Shown here: positions 25,101 to 34,439 of the stretch, piece by piece | How positions within the stretch are numbered: position 1 is the stretch's first letter | How the letters are laid out: every line of letters begins with the position of its first letter | From: Anaerococcus vaginalis | GTDB lineage: Bacteria > Bacillota > Clostridia > Tissierellales > Peptoniphilaceae | Length of the DNA stretch: 64,000 nt | Direction of reading: 5' to 3' | Assembly (NCBI GenBank): GCA_018363915.1 | Contig: JAGZMY010000007.1 | Span: 1 to 64,000 of the forward strand | Notes under the pieces: generated by a model | Seen by the model: the letters and a program-made list of their open reading frames with translations, nothing else | What the model was told of the DNA's origin: nothing | Database searches by the model: none | Position numbers and translations under genes: made by a program

Positions 25101-25158
25101 TAAAAAAGGGATTGTTGTAGAATATGATTATTCATAATATTACAACAACCCCTTTTAA
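25101..25158. terminator. Bidirectional terminator between convergent genes
   Basis: AAAAGGGATTGTTGTA pairs with TACAACAACCCCTTTT (25141-25156) with one bulge; A/T runs on both sides serve both strands. Confidence 0.85.
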
Positions 25159-25160
25159 AA

Positions 25161-26078
25161 TTACATATCAAAATAAGTCCAAGACAAACAATTTTCTATA
25201 ATTTCAAAATTTATTATTTTATTTTCAAAAATTTCTCCGTCTATATTTGCTAAAATTTTTTCATTTGATTTTATTTGTCCCTTTTTTACCTTTATTTCAT
25301 CCAAATATTTTGAATTTTCTAAAAGTCCATGTTTGTATCTTATTATCAAAGATGGCAATAAGAGACTTGGAAGTTTTTTTGCATAAACTAAATTTAAAAG
25401 TCCATCATCAATTTTTGCGCTTGGGGCAGGATTAAATCCTGAGCCGTAATAGCCACCATTGCATATAGCAGTGAGCAAAAATTCATCTTCAAGTTTTATT
25501 TGCTTGTAATCTTTGTCATATAAAGTTAATGATAAATTTTGGTAAGACAAATATTTTAATGCCTTAATGACTCCGAAAAAATATGCTTTTTTCCCTAAAG
25601 ATGGGTTTTTATCTAAATATTCGTAGGCTTTTTCTAAAACAACTGTATCAAAACCTAGGGATAAGACGTTTATTCCGACTTTATCATTTACTTTAATTAA
25701 ATCAATCTTTTTTTCTTTTAAATTTAATAAACTTTCTACTTTGAAATTTTTGTATGAAAAATTTTTGGAAAAGTCGTTGCCAGTTCCCATAGGAATTAAA
25801 CCAAGACTTGTATTTGCCAAATCATTTTCATAAATCACATTGCAAATTTCATTTAATGAGCCGTCGCCTCCTCCAACTATTATTGTTTTTTTGTAATTTT
25901 TATATTTTTCAATAAAGGCTTTGGCTGCATCAGTTGCGTGGTCTTCATAAGAAGTCCTAATTATTTGAACATTTTCTTCAAAATCTTTTTTATTATAAAT
26001 TTTTTCTATATCTTTTTCATTAATATCGAACTCGGTTTTTCCTGCCATGGACGATAATATAAATAGCATTTTTCTCAT
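25161..26078 (-). CDS. Diacylglycerol kinase-like lipid kinase (DagK/YegS)
   Basis: The 305-residue protein has the diacylglycerol kinase catalytic loop GGGDGSLNE (about 69-77), the second glycine motif PMGTGNDFSKN (about 96-106) and the C-terminal β-rich domain (CNGGYYGSGFNPAP; DDGLLNLV). It phosphorylates lipid second messengers, recycling diacylglycerol from lipoteichoic acid synthesis in firmicutes. A second Met at residue 4 is an alternative start. Confidence 0.88.
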   Translation of the reverse strand: MRKMLFILSSMAGKTEFDINEKDIEKIYNKKDFEENVQIIRTSYEDHATDAAKAFIEKYKNYKKTIIVGGGDGSLNEICNVIYENDLANTSLGLIPMGTGNDFSKNFSYKNFKVESLLNLKEKKIDLIKVNDKVGINVLSLGFDTVVLEKAYEYLDKNPSLGKKAYFFGVIKALKYLSYQNLSLTLYDKDYKQIKLEDEFLLTAICNGGYYGSGFNPAPSAKIDDGLLNLVYAKKLPSLLLPSLIIRYKHGLLENSKYLDEIKVKKGQIKSNEKILANIDGEIFENKIINFEIIENCLSWTYFDM

Positions 26079-26166
26079 AATTTATCCTTCATTTAATAAT
26101 TATATCACTATTAAAGGATTTATCGAGAAAATGTTATAATTGATTTGTAAATAGAAAGGATATTTT

Positions 26167-26523
26167 ATGAATTTTGTTGATTATTTAAAAATGGAATATG
26201 TGAAAGATGATGATGGAGAAATAATTACAAGAGTTCCTATTGAAGAGTATTGTTTAAATATAAATAAAATTGTTCATGGTGGTTTGACTATGACTTTGAT
26301 TGATACGGCTTGTGGCAAAAAAGCGTCGGAATATTTTGATGGAGAATTTGTAACAAGCGATGGATATGTAAATTTTCTAAGACCCGCAAGCAAGACTTCT
26401 TATCTTTTTGCAAAATGTAAGGCGAAAAAAATTGGTAGGACAATAGCTAATATTGACTGCGATGTTTTTGATGATGAGAAAAATTTAATTGCTATTGGTA
26501 GATTTACTTTTATGAAATTATGA
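26167..26523 (+). CDS. Hotdog-fold thioesterase (PaaI-like)
   Basis: The 118-residue protein has the hotdog helix motif NKIVHGGLTMTLIDTACG, then VTSDGYVNFLRPA and GRTIANIDCDVFDDE. It matches PaaI-type acyl-CoA thioesterases in length and motif order. The start follows AAAGGA. It is divergently transcribed from the lipid kinase gene, with about 88 bp between for both promoters. Confidence 0.85.
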   Translation: MNFVDYLKMEYVKDDDGEIITRVPIEEYCLNINKIVHGGLTMTLIDTACGKKASEYFDGEFVTSDGYVNFLRPASKTSYLFAKCKAKKIGRTIANIDCDVFDDEKNLIAIGRFTFMKL

Positions 26524-26644
26524 TTTGTTTTTATATTTAAATTATTTTTGAAATTTGTTTTACAAATAATAAATTTATGATATAATGAAACAAGTTCAAT
26601 AGTACGCCGACGCCTTGGTGTGCTAAAGTAAAAAGGAGTTAAAT

Positions 26645-27967
26645 ATGAACAAAGAAAAAAAATTCTCATCGAGGTTGGGTTTTATCCTGACAGCTGTAGG
26701 CAGTGCCGTTGGAATGGCAAACGTATGGGGCTTTCCTTATAAGTTCCAAGAAGGTGGAATATTTTTCTTATTATTTTATTTAGTTTTTGTAGCTCTTTTT
26801 GCTTATGTAGGTTTATCAAGTGAATTTGCAATAGGTAGAAGAGCTGAAACTGGAACTTTGGGCTCTTATGAATATGCCTTAAATTCAAAAAATAATAAGA
26901 AAGATCATTCTTTTATTAGTAAAAATATCGGATTTTTGCCTTTGTTGGGTTCTTTATTTATAGCTATTGGATATGCTGTTATAGTTTCTTATGTTTTAAA
27001 AGCTTTAGTAGATTCTTTGACTGGAGAACTTTTAGTTGTAAATAGTAAAAAATGGTTTGAATCTTTTTCAAATAAAGATTACTCTGTTGTTATTTATCAT
27101 TTTATAATAATTTTGGTAACACTATTAACTTGTTTGAAGGGTGCAAATACCATAGAAAAATCTAATAAAATTATGATGCCTGCATTTTTTATTTTATTTT
27201 TAATTATTGCAATTTTTATTTTAACTTTGCCAAATGCTCTTGAAGGTTATAAATATATGTTTAGGTTAGACTTTGACAAATTGTCTTTAAAAACTATAGA
27301 AAATGCAATGGGACAAGCTTTCTTTTCTCTTTCTGTAACAGGAAGTGGAATGATTGTGTGTGGCTCTTATCTAGATAAAAATGAAGATATTTTATCAGCA
27401 GCAAAATCTACTGCATTTTTTGATACCTTGGCAGCTTTGCTGTCATCTTGTGTAATTGTTCCATCTATTTTGGTCTTTGGTCTTTCACAAGCTGGTGGGC
27501 CTGGACTTTTATTTGAAGTTTTGCCAACTATATTGCAAAATATAAAAGGTGGAAGAATTTTTGCTATAATTCTTTATACTGCGGTTGTATTTGCTGGGAT
27601 TTCTTCTTTACAAAATATGTTTGAAGTTATAGCGGAATCTCTTATGCACAGGTATAACAAAATTAAAAGAATTACTGCTTTGACTATAATTGGTCTTGTA
27701 ACATTTTTGATTGGCGTTAATATGGAAGCTATTAGCAAATGGGGCCCATGGATGGATCTTGTTTCTATTTATATAATTCCAATAGGAGCATCAATTGGAG
27801 CAATTTCTTGGTTTTATTTTTGGAAAAAAGATGAAATTTTGGAAGAAATTAATAGTGGTGCAAAGAAAAAAGCAGGAGAAGGATGGCACAAGCTTGGAAA
27901 ATATGTTTATGTTCCAATAGCAATTGTTTTATCAATTTTAGCTTTAGTATTTAAAGTTACTTTTTAA
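26645..27967 (+). CDS. Na+-dependent SNF-family transporter, first copy
   Basis: The 440-residue membrane protein has about 12 helices. The N-terminal signature SSRLGFILTAVGSAVGMANV then WGFPYKFQEGG contains the unwound TM1 and sodium-binding residues of neurotransmitter:sodium symporters (LeuT fold). Bacterial members carry amino acids or related amines. A 26600-26630 hairpin with G-T pairs precedes AAAAGGAG. A paralogue follows 17 bp later, so both are likely cotranscribed. Confidence 0.9.
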   Translation: MNKEKKFSSRLGFILTAVGSAVGMANVWGFPYKFQEGGIFFLLFYLVFVALFAYVGLSSEFAIGRRAETGTLGSYEYALNSKNNKKDHSFISKNIGFLPLLGSLFIAIGYAVIVSYVLKALVDSLTGELLVVNSKKWFESFSNKDYSVVIYHFIIILVTLLTCLKGANTIEKSNKIMMPAFFILFLIIAIFILTLPNALEGYKYMFRLDFDKLSLKTIENAMGQAFFSLSVTGSGMIVCGSYLDKNEDILSAAKSTAFFDTLAALLSSCVIVPSILVFGLSQAGGPGLLFEVLPTILQNIKGGRIFAIILYTAVVFAGISSLQNMFEVIAESLMHRYNKIKRITALTIIGLVTFLIGVNMEAISKWGPWMDLVSIYIIPIGASIGAISWFYFWKKDEILEEINSGAKKKAGEGWHKLGKYVYVPIAIVLSILALVFKVTF

Positions 27968-27984
27968 AATTTATGGAGAAGAAA

Positions 27985-29301
27985 ATGGAAAATAATTCGA
28001 AATTTAGTAACAAATGGGGATTTATAATGGCATGCGTTGGAAGTGCAGTAGGACTTGCCAACGTATGGGCTTTTCCCTATAAAATTGGAATGAATGGGGG
28101 ATTATCATTTTTGATTCCTTATTTATTCTTTGTATTTTTATTTGGTCGTGTTGGTCTTTCTGCAGAAAGTGCAGTAGGAAGAAGATATAAAGCAGGACCA
28201 ATGGGAGTTTTTAGAGAAGTTTGGAAATCTAGAAATAGGGAAGGAGTAGGAAGAGTAATAAGGTGGATTCCTTTAGTTGGTGTAGTTTTATTAGCTATTG
28301 GATATACAGTTGTTATTACTTATGTACTTAAAGCTCTTCTTGATTCAATTACTGGATCACTTTTGACTCAAGATCCGAATGTATGGTTTGAATCAATTTC
28401 TACAAATGATTTTGCACTTGCAAAAGAACATTTCTTATTAGTTATTATTGTATTTTTGACCTTAGCTTATGGGACAAAAGGAATAGAAAAAACAAATTCA
28501 TTTATGATGCCTCTATTTTTTATTTTATTTATAATTCTTGCAGTAAGAATTGCATTTTTAAATAAGGCAGTAGAAGGATACAAATTTATTTTTACTTTAG
28601 AACCAGAAAAATTATTGGATATAAAATTGTGGATAGGTGCAATGGGACAAGCATTTTTCTCCCTATCAATTGTTTCAACAGTAATGGTTGTTTATGGTTC
28701 TTATCTTCCAGATAGTGAAGATATAGTTCATTCATCAACAATCACATCAAGCCTTGATACAGTTGCAGCTATGCTTTCAACTTTCGTAATGCTACCAGCA
28801 ACTTTTGCTTTTGGATTTTCCCAATCACAAGGACCAAAATTAATTTTTGTTGTTTTGCCAAAAGTTTTACAAGAAATAGCTGGAGGAAGAATTTTTGCAA
28901 TTATTTTGTATATAGCAATAGTTTTTGCAGGAGTTTTGTCAGTTCAATCAATGATTGAAACTGTTGCTGAAGCAATAACATCAAAATTTGAAAATTTAAA
29001 AAGAATTAATGTCCTACTTGTTCTAATGATTCTTGTATTTATTTGTGGATTATTTTTACATCCTATAGCAAAATGGGGAGCATGGATGAATTTTGTAACA
29101 ATTTATATTCTTCCAATATCTGCAATTATAGGAGCCATTTCATGGTTTTGGGTAATGAAAAAAGAAGATTTGATGGATGAAATAAACAAAAGTGCAAAAA
29201 GTAAGCACGGAGATGGTTGGTATAATTTAGGAAGATATTTATATGTTCCACTTGCTGTAATTCTTTGTATAATTGCAATAAGATACCAAATTTCATTTTA
29301 A
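27985..29301 (+). CDS. Na+-dependent SNF-family transporter, second copy
   Basis: The 438-residue paralogue of the preceding gene has the same N-terminal signature (NKWGFIMACVGSAVGLANVW), the TM6 region (GAMGQAFFSLSIV) and the same C-terminal ending style. ATG 27985 is chosen over 27973 because TGGAGAAG lies just before it. Substrate unknown; the pair arose by tandem duplication. Confidence 0.9.
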   Translation: MENNSKFSNKWGFIMACVGSAVGLANVWAFPYKIGMNGGLSFLIPYLFFVFLFGRVGLSAESAVGRRYKAGPMGVFREVWKSRNREGVGRVIRWIPLVGVVLLAIGYTVVITYVLKALLDSITGSLLTQDPNVWFESISTNDFALAKEHFLLVIIVFLTLAYGTKGIEKTNSFMMPLFFILFIILAVRIAFLNKAVEGYKFIFTLEPEKLLDIKLWIGAMGQAFFSLSIVSTVMVVYGSYLPDSEDIVHSSTITSSLDTVAAMLSTFVMLPATFAFGFSQSQGPKLIFVVLPKVLQEIAGGRIFAIILYIAIVFAGVLSVQSMIETVAEAITSKFENLKRINVLLVLMILVFICGLFLHPIAKWGAWMNFVTIYILPISAIIGAISWFWVMKKEDLMDEINKSAKSKHGDGWYNLGRYLYVPLAVILCIIAIRYQISF

Positions 29302-29368
29302 TATGACTTTATTTATATAATGATATATAATAAAATACATGAGATTATATATAAATAAAGGAATAAAA

Positions 29369-30643
29369 ATGAAAAAAATTAAGAGAATATTATCGGTAAT
29401 TTTTATATTTTTTCTAGCTATTAGTTTTACATCATGTAAGAAAAATGAAGATAAAACTGATTCTAATTCAAATATTGCAGAAAATATTATAATAAAAGAA
29501 AGAAAAAAATCAAACGATGATAGTTCTGATTCAAAAAATAAAAAGATAAATATAAGTAAAATTGAGAAAAAAGACTCAAACACAAATGATTCAGATTCAA
29601 AAGTTGAAAAAATAAATATAAAGGCTTTTGGAGATATTATGGCTCACATAGGTCAAGTAAATTACGCAAAAAATTATGGAAAAGGAAATTATGATTTTTC
29701 TAGACAATTTGAATATATAAAAGAATTTGTATCAGACTCTGATTTAGCAATTGGAAATTTTGAAACAAGCATAAATCCTGACAAACAACCTTCAGGTTTT
29801 CCACAATTTACAAGCCCAGCTGAATATTTGAAAGATATAAAAGATGCGGGTTTTGATTTACTTTCAACAGCTAACAATCACACCCTAGATTCAGAAGAAA
29901 AAGGAATCTATGATACAATGGAAGCCATGGATAAGGAAGGAATCGCTCACTGCGGAACAAGAAAAGCAGGAGAAAGTAGGATAAAATATATTCAAGTAAA
30001 AAATATGAAAATAGGATTTTTGGCTTACACCTATGGAGTTAATGGTTTAGAAAGTTTAGTAGTAAATCATAAGCCAAATGAAATTATAAACTATTTGGAT
30101 GAAAAAATAATAGAAGAAGACATAAAAGAAGCTAGAAAAAATTCGGATTTTATTATAGTTTATCCACACTGGGGAATAGAATACCAATCATATCCAGCCC
30201 AAGAACATATTACTTTGGCAAGAAATATGATAAAGTGGGGAGCAGATCTAGTTATTGGAAATCATCCTCACGTTGTTCAACCGGCAGAAAGATATAAAGC
30301 TGAAAATGGAAAAGAAGGATATATAGCTTACGCTTGTGGAAATTTTGTATCAAACCAATCCTTGGAGGCTTTGGGAGATATTAGAACAGAACAATCAGTT
30401 GCCTTTGACATAAATGTAGAGAAAAATACAAAAACTGGAAAAGTAAAGTTAGGAGAAGTTAATTTTTATCCGATTTGGGTTGGACATATTAATGATGAAT
30501 ATGGAAAACTTTCAAGAGTTTACAGAACAAAAGATTTCCTTGAAGGAGGAAAATATTTTGATAAGGTTGATGAAAATCAAAGAGCAAGAATTTTAAAAGC
30601 CGATCAAATGGTTAAAGAAACCATAAATACAAAAGTACAATAG
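29369..30643 (+). CDS. CapA-family lipoprotein
   Basis: The 424-residue protein has a lipoprotein signal peptide with lipobox SFTSC (Cys at about 24), a Ser/Asp/Lys-rich linker (about 25-85), then the CapA/PgsA metallophosphoesterase-like domain: FGDIMAH, NFETSI, TANNHTLDS, HWGIEYQ, GNHPHVVQ. CapA homologues take part in poly-gamma-glutamate capsule work or related surface functions; no pgsBC genes are nearby, so that role is uncertain. ATG 29369 follows AAGGAA. Confidence 0.85.
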   Translation: MKKIKRILSVIFIFFLAISFTSCKKNEDKTDSNSNIAENIIIKERKKSNDDSSDSKNKKINISKIEKKDSNTNDSDSKVEKINIKAFGDIMAHIGQVNYAKNYGKGNYDFSRQFEYIKEFVSDSDLAIGNFETSINPDKQPSGFPQFTSPAEYLKDIKDAGFDLLSTANNHTLDSEEKGIYDTMEAMDKEGIAHCGTRKAGESRIKYIQVKNMKIGFLAYTYGVNGLESLVVNHKPNEIINYLDEKIIEEDIKEARKNSDFIIVYPHWGIEYQSYPAQEHITLARNMIKWGADLVIGNHPHVVQPAERYKAENGKEGYIAYACGNFVSNQSLEALGDIRTEQSVAFDINVEKNTKTGKVKLGEVNFYPIWVGHINDEYGKLSRVYRTKDFLEGGKYFDKVDENQRARILKADQMVKETINTKVQ

Positions 30644-30662
30644 AGACTGCTTAGCGCAGTCT
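30644..30662 (+). repeat. AGACTGC hairpin, copy 1
   Basis: AGACTGC-TTAGC-GCAGTCT, a perfect 7-bp stem, starts directly at the capA stop. The same 19 bases recur at 30862-30880. No T-run follows this copy. Confidence 0.8.
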
Positions 30663-30736
30663 CAGAGCGTAGACAAACCCTCAAGCACGAATATCGGACT
30701 TCAAAAATTGTTGATTTCTAAATTCCAAAATTCTAA

Positions 30737-30776
30737 AAACGCAAACTCGCTAACGCTCAAACAGTGCGTTTTTTTG
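30737..30776 (+). terminator. Intrinsic terminator after the capA-like gene
   Basis: AAACGCA (30737-30743) pairs with TGCGTTT (30765-30771), followed by further T. Confidence 0.7.
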
Positions 30777-30861
30777 ACGAATTTTAAAATTTGAAATCAA
30801 ATCAATTTTTTCCGTATGATATTCTTAGCGTGAGGATTTGTATACTTTATCAACAGTCTGG

Positions 30862-30886
30862 AGACTGCTTAGCGCAGTCTTTTTTA
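30862..30886 (+). terminator. AGACTGC hairpin, copy 2, with T-run
   Basis: The same hairpin as at 30644 is here followed by six T, so this copy is a proper intrinsic terminator. Confidence 0.75.
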
Positions 30887-30932
30887 TTTTTCTTCTTTGT
30901 GATATTATATTTGTAAAAATAAAGGGGAAAGT

Positions 30933-31523
30933 ATGAATTTTATAACAAAAATAGATATTTCATTATTAAATTTAATTCAAAATATAAAAAGTCCCATCTT
31001 GGATAAAATAATGACAACCATTACTGCTCTTGGGAATATGGGAATTTTTTGGATTTTATTGATTTTGATTTTTTTAACTACAAAAGAATATAAAAAAATG
31101 GCAAGGCTTATGATTGTTTGTTTTTTATTTAATGCCTTGGTTGTAAATTTGATTTTAAAACCTGCTGTAGGGAGAAATAGACCTTTTGAAATTATTGATG
31201 GAATTAAATTGTTAGTTTTAAAACCTCAAGATCCATCATTTCCATCTGGGCATTCTTCAATTTCTTTTTGTATGCTTACAGTAATATTATTATTTTCAAA
31301 ATCAAAAACAATTAATATAATAGCAAGCATTTTGGCAATCTTTATTGCTTTTTCAAGATTATATTTGTATGTTCATTTTCCATCAGATGTTTTTTGCGGA
31401 ATTCTTATAGGAGTATTGACAAGTTTAATTGCTTTGAAATTTTGTTTTTCTAAAAGTGGGATGAAACTTATTAATAATTTAAAAATATTAGGAGATGATT
31501 TTAATGATTTGAGAAAAATGTAA
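30933..31523 (+). CDS. PAP2-family membrane phosphatase
   Basis: The 196-residue protein with about five membrane helices has all three PAP2 motifs: KPAVGRNRP, PSGH and SRLYLYVHFPSD. Such enzymes dephosphorylate undecaprenyl pyrophosphate or phosphatidic acid at the membrane. Single gene between a terminator and the tRNA. Confidence 0.9.
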   Translation: MNFITKIDISLLNLIQNIKSPILDKIMTTITALGNMGIFWILLILIFLTTKEYKKMARLMIVCFLFNALVVNLILKPAVGRNRPFEIIDGIKLLVLKPQDPSFPSGHSSISFCMLTVILLFSKSKTINIIASILAIFIAFSRLYLYVHFPSDVFCGILIGVLTSLIALKFCFSKSGMKLINNLKILGDDFNDLRKM

Positions 31524-31575
31524 AAAAATTTGCATAAGGCGATTAATGGTGTTATAATAATCAGGTAGTGTTAAT

Positions 31576-31662
31576 GCTGGTGTGTCGGAATTGGCAGACG
31601 AGACAGACTCAAACTCTGTTGTTCTCCGGAACGTGTGGGTTCAAGTCCCACCACCAGCACCA
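31576..31662 (+). tRNA. tRNA-Leu (anticodon CAA)
   Basis: An 87-base tRNA with acceptor stem GCTGGTG/CACCAGC, D-arm with GG (AATTGGCAGAC), anticodon stem ACAGA/TCTGT around loop CTCAAAC (anticodon CAA, reads UUG), a long class-II variable arm, T-arm GTGGGTTCAAGTCCCAC and an encoded CCA end. The prophage integrase gene starts just beyond it, so its 3' end is the likely attachment site. Confidence 0.95.
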
Positions 31663-31688
31663 TTAATTTTTTTATTTTTTTCATATTT

Positions 31689-31716
31689 AAGCTATACCAA
31701 TAGGTATAGCTTTTTT
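31689..31716. terminator. Bidirectional terminator between tRNA-Leu and integrase
   Basis: AAGCTATACC (31689-31698) pairs perfectly with GGTATAGCTT (31703-31712); T or A runs flank both sides. Confidence 0.85.
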
Positions 31717-31726
31717 AATATTAATG

Positions 31727-31747
31727 GTGTGGGTAACGTGTGGGTAA
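31727..31747 (+). repeat. Tandem GTGTGGGTAA repeats near the phage end
   Basis: GTGTGGGTAA occurs at 31727-31736 and 31738-31747. AACGTGTGGGT from this site also occurs in the tRNA T-arm (31630-31640). The spacing of one helical turn suggests integrase arm sites. Confidence 0.5.
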
Positions 31748-31758
31748 TTGTAAGTATA

Positions 31759-32844
31759 TTAATTTATTTTTTGTAATTCTTTATATATATATTCGTCCAA
31801 ATCTTGGATATAAGAGTTTGCCGTTATTTGGAAATTAGTGTGTCCCATTAATTTTTGTAGAGCTTTATCATCTACGCCAGAATTATGGGCTATGGTTGCA
31901 AAGGTATATCTACATGTATAAGGGATTTTCTTTTTTATTCCTGCTTTTTTTAAGGCTGGATAATATATATATTTATAAAACTTAGTATCATAATCTAGTG
32001 GCTTGTCTTCGTATTCAATTATATTTCCTGTTTTGCTTTCTAAATATAGTTCTTTTACTATTGTTTCTATTTTTGGGTGGATAAACATTTTTCTTTTTTT
32101 GCCTTCTTCGGTTTTTATTCCGAAGTTAACTATGGTATTATTTTTAAAATCAAAGTTTTCTTTTTTTAAACTTATATATTCTCCCGTTCTCATGCCTGTA
32201 AATATCATTACTAATATATGCCTTATATCTCTATTAAAGGGGATACTTATTATCATTTTTTCTATTTCTTCTTTTGTAAAGATCTCTTTATTTCTTTTTT
32301 CTTTAATTCCTCCAATATCTAATAGTGGAGCTAAATTGTAATTAATTATATTGTTTTTGTTGGCTAAGTTATAAATTTTATTTACTACTGTTTTTAATTT
32401 TTCTATGGCACTTTTTGAGTAGTCGTGGTGGTTTCCATTTAAGTCGTAGCCTTCCAATTCCATTTGATCAACTACTTCTTGTAAGTCGGTATAGACGATA
32501 TCTTGGATATTGGTATCGTGCAGATGCTCAAATCTGTTAAAAGCTCTTTCTAATCTTAGCTTATTGTTTTTACTGAATCCTTTAAATTGTTTGCTTTCTT
32601 TATATTGAATAAATAAGTCATTAAATGTTACTTTTGGAGCTGGTTCTTTGTAATTTAGTAAGGCTTCTAAGGCTTCGTTGTAGGTTTTAAAAAAGCCTAT
32701 ATCTTTCTGGATTTTCTTTCCGTCTTTTGTGTATTTGGCAGGTAGTCTTGCCCTATATTGGCTTAGTCGTGTTTTGCCTTGGACTGTTTTTTTAACTCTT
32801 TCTATGGATCCTGTGCCATTGGGGAGTTTTCTTCTTTTTGCCAT
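31759..32844 (-). CDS. int: Prophage tyrosine integrase
   Basis: The 361-residue recombinase has a basic arm-binding N-terminus (KRRKLPNGTGSIERVKK), a SAM-like core-binding domain (about 65-165) and the catalytic domain with TGMRTGEY (Arg), TCRYTFATIAH (the HxxR box is altered, reading CRYT), LMGHTN (His) and a C-terminal SYIQDLDEY (Tyr). The Cys in place of the usual first His of H-x-x-R is seen in some active phage integrases. It reads toward the tRNA. Confidence 0.9.
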   Translation of the reverse strand: MAKRRKLPNGTGSIERVKKTVQGKTRLSQYRARLPAKYTKDGKKIQKDIGFFKTYNEALEALLNYKEPAPKVTFNDLFIQYKESKQFKGFSKNNKLRLERAFNRFEHLHDTNIQDIVYTDLQEVVDQMELEGYDLNGNHHDYSKSAIEKLKTVVNKIYNLANKNNIINYNLAPLLDIGGIKEKRNKEIFTKEEIEKMIISIPFNRDIRHILVMIFTGMRTGEYISLKKENFDFKNNTIVNFGIKTEEGKKRKMFIHPKIETIVKELYLESKTGNIIEYEDKPLDYDTKFYKYIYYPALKKAGIKKKIPYTCRYTFATIAHNSGVDDKALQKLMGHTNFQITANSYIQDLDEYIYKELQKIN

Positions 32845-32870
32845 TTATTTTTCCTTTCCTGGTACAAATA

Positions 32871-32890
32871 AAGCCCTTGTTAAAGGGCTT
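32871..32890 (-). terminator. Terminator after the prophage lipoprotein gene
   Basis: AAGCCCTT pairs with AAGGGCTT (32871-32878 with 32883-32890); on the minus strand the hairpin is followed by TATTT. Confidence 0.6.
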
Positions 32891-32894
32891 ATAG

Positions 32895-33809
32895 TTATTT
32901 ATTTAAATCATCTTTTACGTTATAATGGACAACTCCATTTAATGTACTAAATATTATGTTTTCTTCGTTTGCGGGATTGTGTAAAACAAAAGATACATTT
33001 TCTCCCAAGGTTTCGTTATAAGATTTTGAAGCTGATAATATTCCTGAAGTCATATTATCCCACCCTTGATTTAATGCTTCGTTGTTTTCTCCTGCTAAAT
33101 ATTGTATTATTTCACTTTTCAAATCATCTTTAGGATATAAATGTATAAATAATACACTGTCTTGTGTTTCTGTTTCTACATTGCAAAATTCAGAAAAACT
33201 TGATTTGGCTTGTTCTATTATTAAATCTCTTAATGCTTCTTTATTTTTAGCATCGTTATTATTAGTTGGGGATTTATCTTCTGGGGAATCGTAAGTTTTA
33301 GCGATAGATTTTAAATCTTGAGGTTGTTTATTATCAAAATCAAATTTATCAGCTTGATCTTTAGTAATTTCTATTTTAATTAAAGGATAATATTTCTCAT
33401 CGGTTTTCTTTGTTTTAAATGTAAAAAATATGCTTTCATAATTTAATTGTTGTTCTTTAACTTTTTTTAAATAACTAAAAACTTTAATCAAGAATGGGTC
33501 TACAGCACCTTTTTCACTTGTTATAACATCGGTAGAATATGTAACATTTACTCTAGTTACTTTTTCGTTGTTATTGTTATCTGGGATAGTAATAACTTCT
33601 GTTTCTACATCATCTCCAAAGGCAAATTTACTTATATCTTTAAAAGGTTTAGATAATCTTTCTTTTGGATTTTCATTGCTATTTTTTTCTTTTGTCACTA
33701 CTTCTGTTGAATTTTGGATTTTTTCAGTTTTGTTTTCATTTTTATTATTTCCACAAGAGGTAAGAAATATAGTTCCTATTATTAATAATGTTAAAGATTT
33801 AATTTTCAT
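32895..33809 (-). CDS. Prophage lipoprotein, possible superinfection exclusion
   Basis: The 304-residue protein has a lipoprotein signal (KIKSLTLLIIGTIFLTSCG; Cys19) and a polar, Lys/Glu/Asn-rich body of no recognised fold. It lies between repressor and integrase, a lysogenic-conversion position where lipoproteins blocking DNA entry of related phages (such as Ltp of TP-J34) are encoded. Its start overlaps the repressor stop by 4 bp, so it is made in the lysogen. The role is inferred from place and lipobox only. Confidence 0.7.
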   Translation of the reverse strand: MKIKSLTLLIIGTIFLTSCGNNKNENKTEKIQNSTEVVTKEKNSNENPKERLSKPFKDISKFAFGDDVETEVITIPDNNNNEKVTRVNVTYSTDVITSEKGAVDPFLIKVFSYLKKVKEQQLNYESIFFTFKTKKTDEKYYPLIKIEITKDQADKFDFDNKQPQDLKSIAKTYDSPEDKSPTNNNDAKNKEALRDLIIEQAKSSFSEFCNVETETQDSVLFIHLYPKDDLKSEIIQYLAGENNEALNQGWDNMTSGILSASKSYNETLGENVSFVLHNPANEENIIFSTLNGVVHYNVKDDLNK

Positions 33810-34414
33810 ATTTTTCTCCTAATTTCTTTTACAATTCCTAATATTTTTATAGGTTCATCATCTTTTCCGTATGTTTTAGGGGAATAAGATGTATTAATTG
33901 GTTTTAATGTTATAGTGCCATTATCATTTTTTATTACTGTTTTAAGAGTGGCCTCGTATCCATTTACATAAACTGCAGCGTCTGTGCCACTTTCGCAATC
34001 TGGAGTTAACTCTAATATAATTGTGTCGCCATCAAGGTATTTGGGATACATAGAATCTCCCTCTACTTTTAAGCCTATGTAAGTTTTATTTTTATCGAAA
34101 TCTTTAAAGGATATATCTTCTGTATCGGATATATCTTCTATTGCTTCTATGGGTATGCCAGCAGGGATTGATCCATAGACATTTATTGTTGCATAGTCTT
34201 CTCCTTTCTTTAAATCTAAACTTTTTCTTCCATTTAAATAATCAATAGATACATTAAAAATATCTGCTATTTTATTTAATGTATCTATATCGGGTTCTCT
34301 CTGGTTGTTTTCATAAAAGGATATAGCTTTGGGTGTTAAATGTAATTTTTTAGCTAGATCCGATTGAGTATAACCATTATCTTTTCGCAAAGATTTTAGT
34401 TGTTTTCCAATCAT
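33806..34414 (-). CDS. CI/LexA-like phage repressor
   Basis: The 202-residue protein has an N-terminal HTH (YTQSDLAKKLHLTPKAISFY) and a C-terminal S24 autopeptidase domain: Ala-Gly cleavage site in GSIPAGIP (about 81-88), catalytic Ser in EGDSMYP and Lys in EATLKTV. It should keep the prophage silent and cleave itself after RecA activation. Four GTAC-type operators surround its start and the divergent Cro-like gene. Confidence 0.92.
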   Translation of the reverse strand: MIGKQLKSLRKDNGYTQSDLAKKLHLTPKAISFYENNQREPDIDTLNKIADIFNVSIDYLNGRKSLDLKKGEDYATINVYGSIPAGIPIEAIEDISDTEDISFKDFDKNKTYIGLKVEGDSMYPKYLDGDTIILELTPDCESGTDAAVYVNGYEATLKTVIKNDNGTITLKPINTSYSPKTYGKDDEPIKILGIVKEIRRKI

Positions 34415-34439
34415 TTTATACTCCTTAATAATATTTTAA

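Noticed and set aside
31582..31776. Open frame of 64 codons across the tRNA
   Set aside because: It covers tRNA-Leu and its terminator; the peptide has no coding features.
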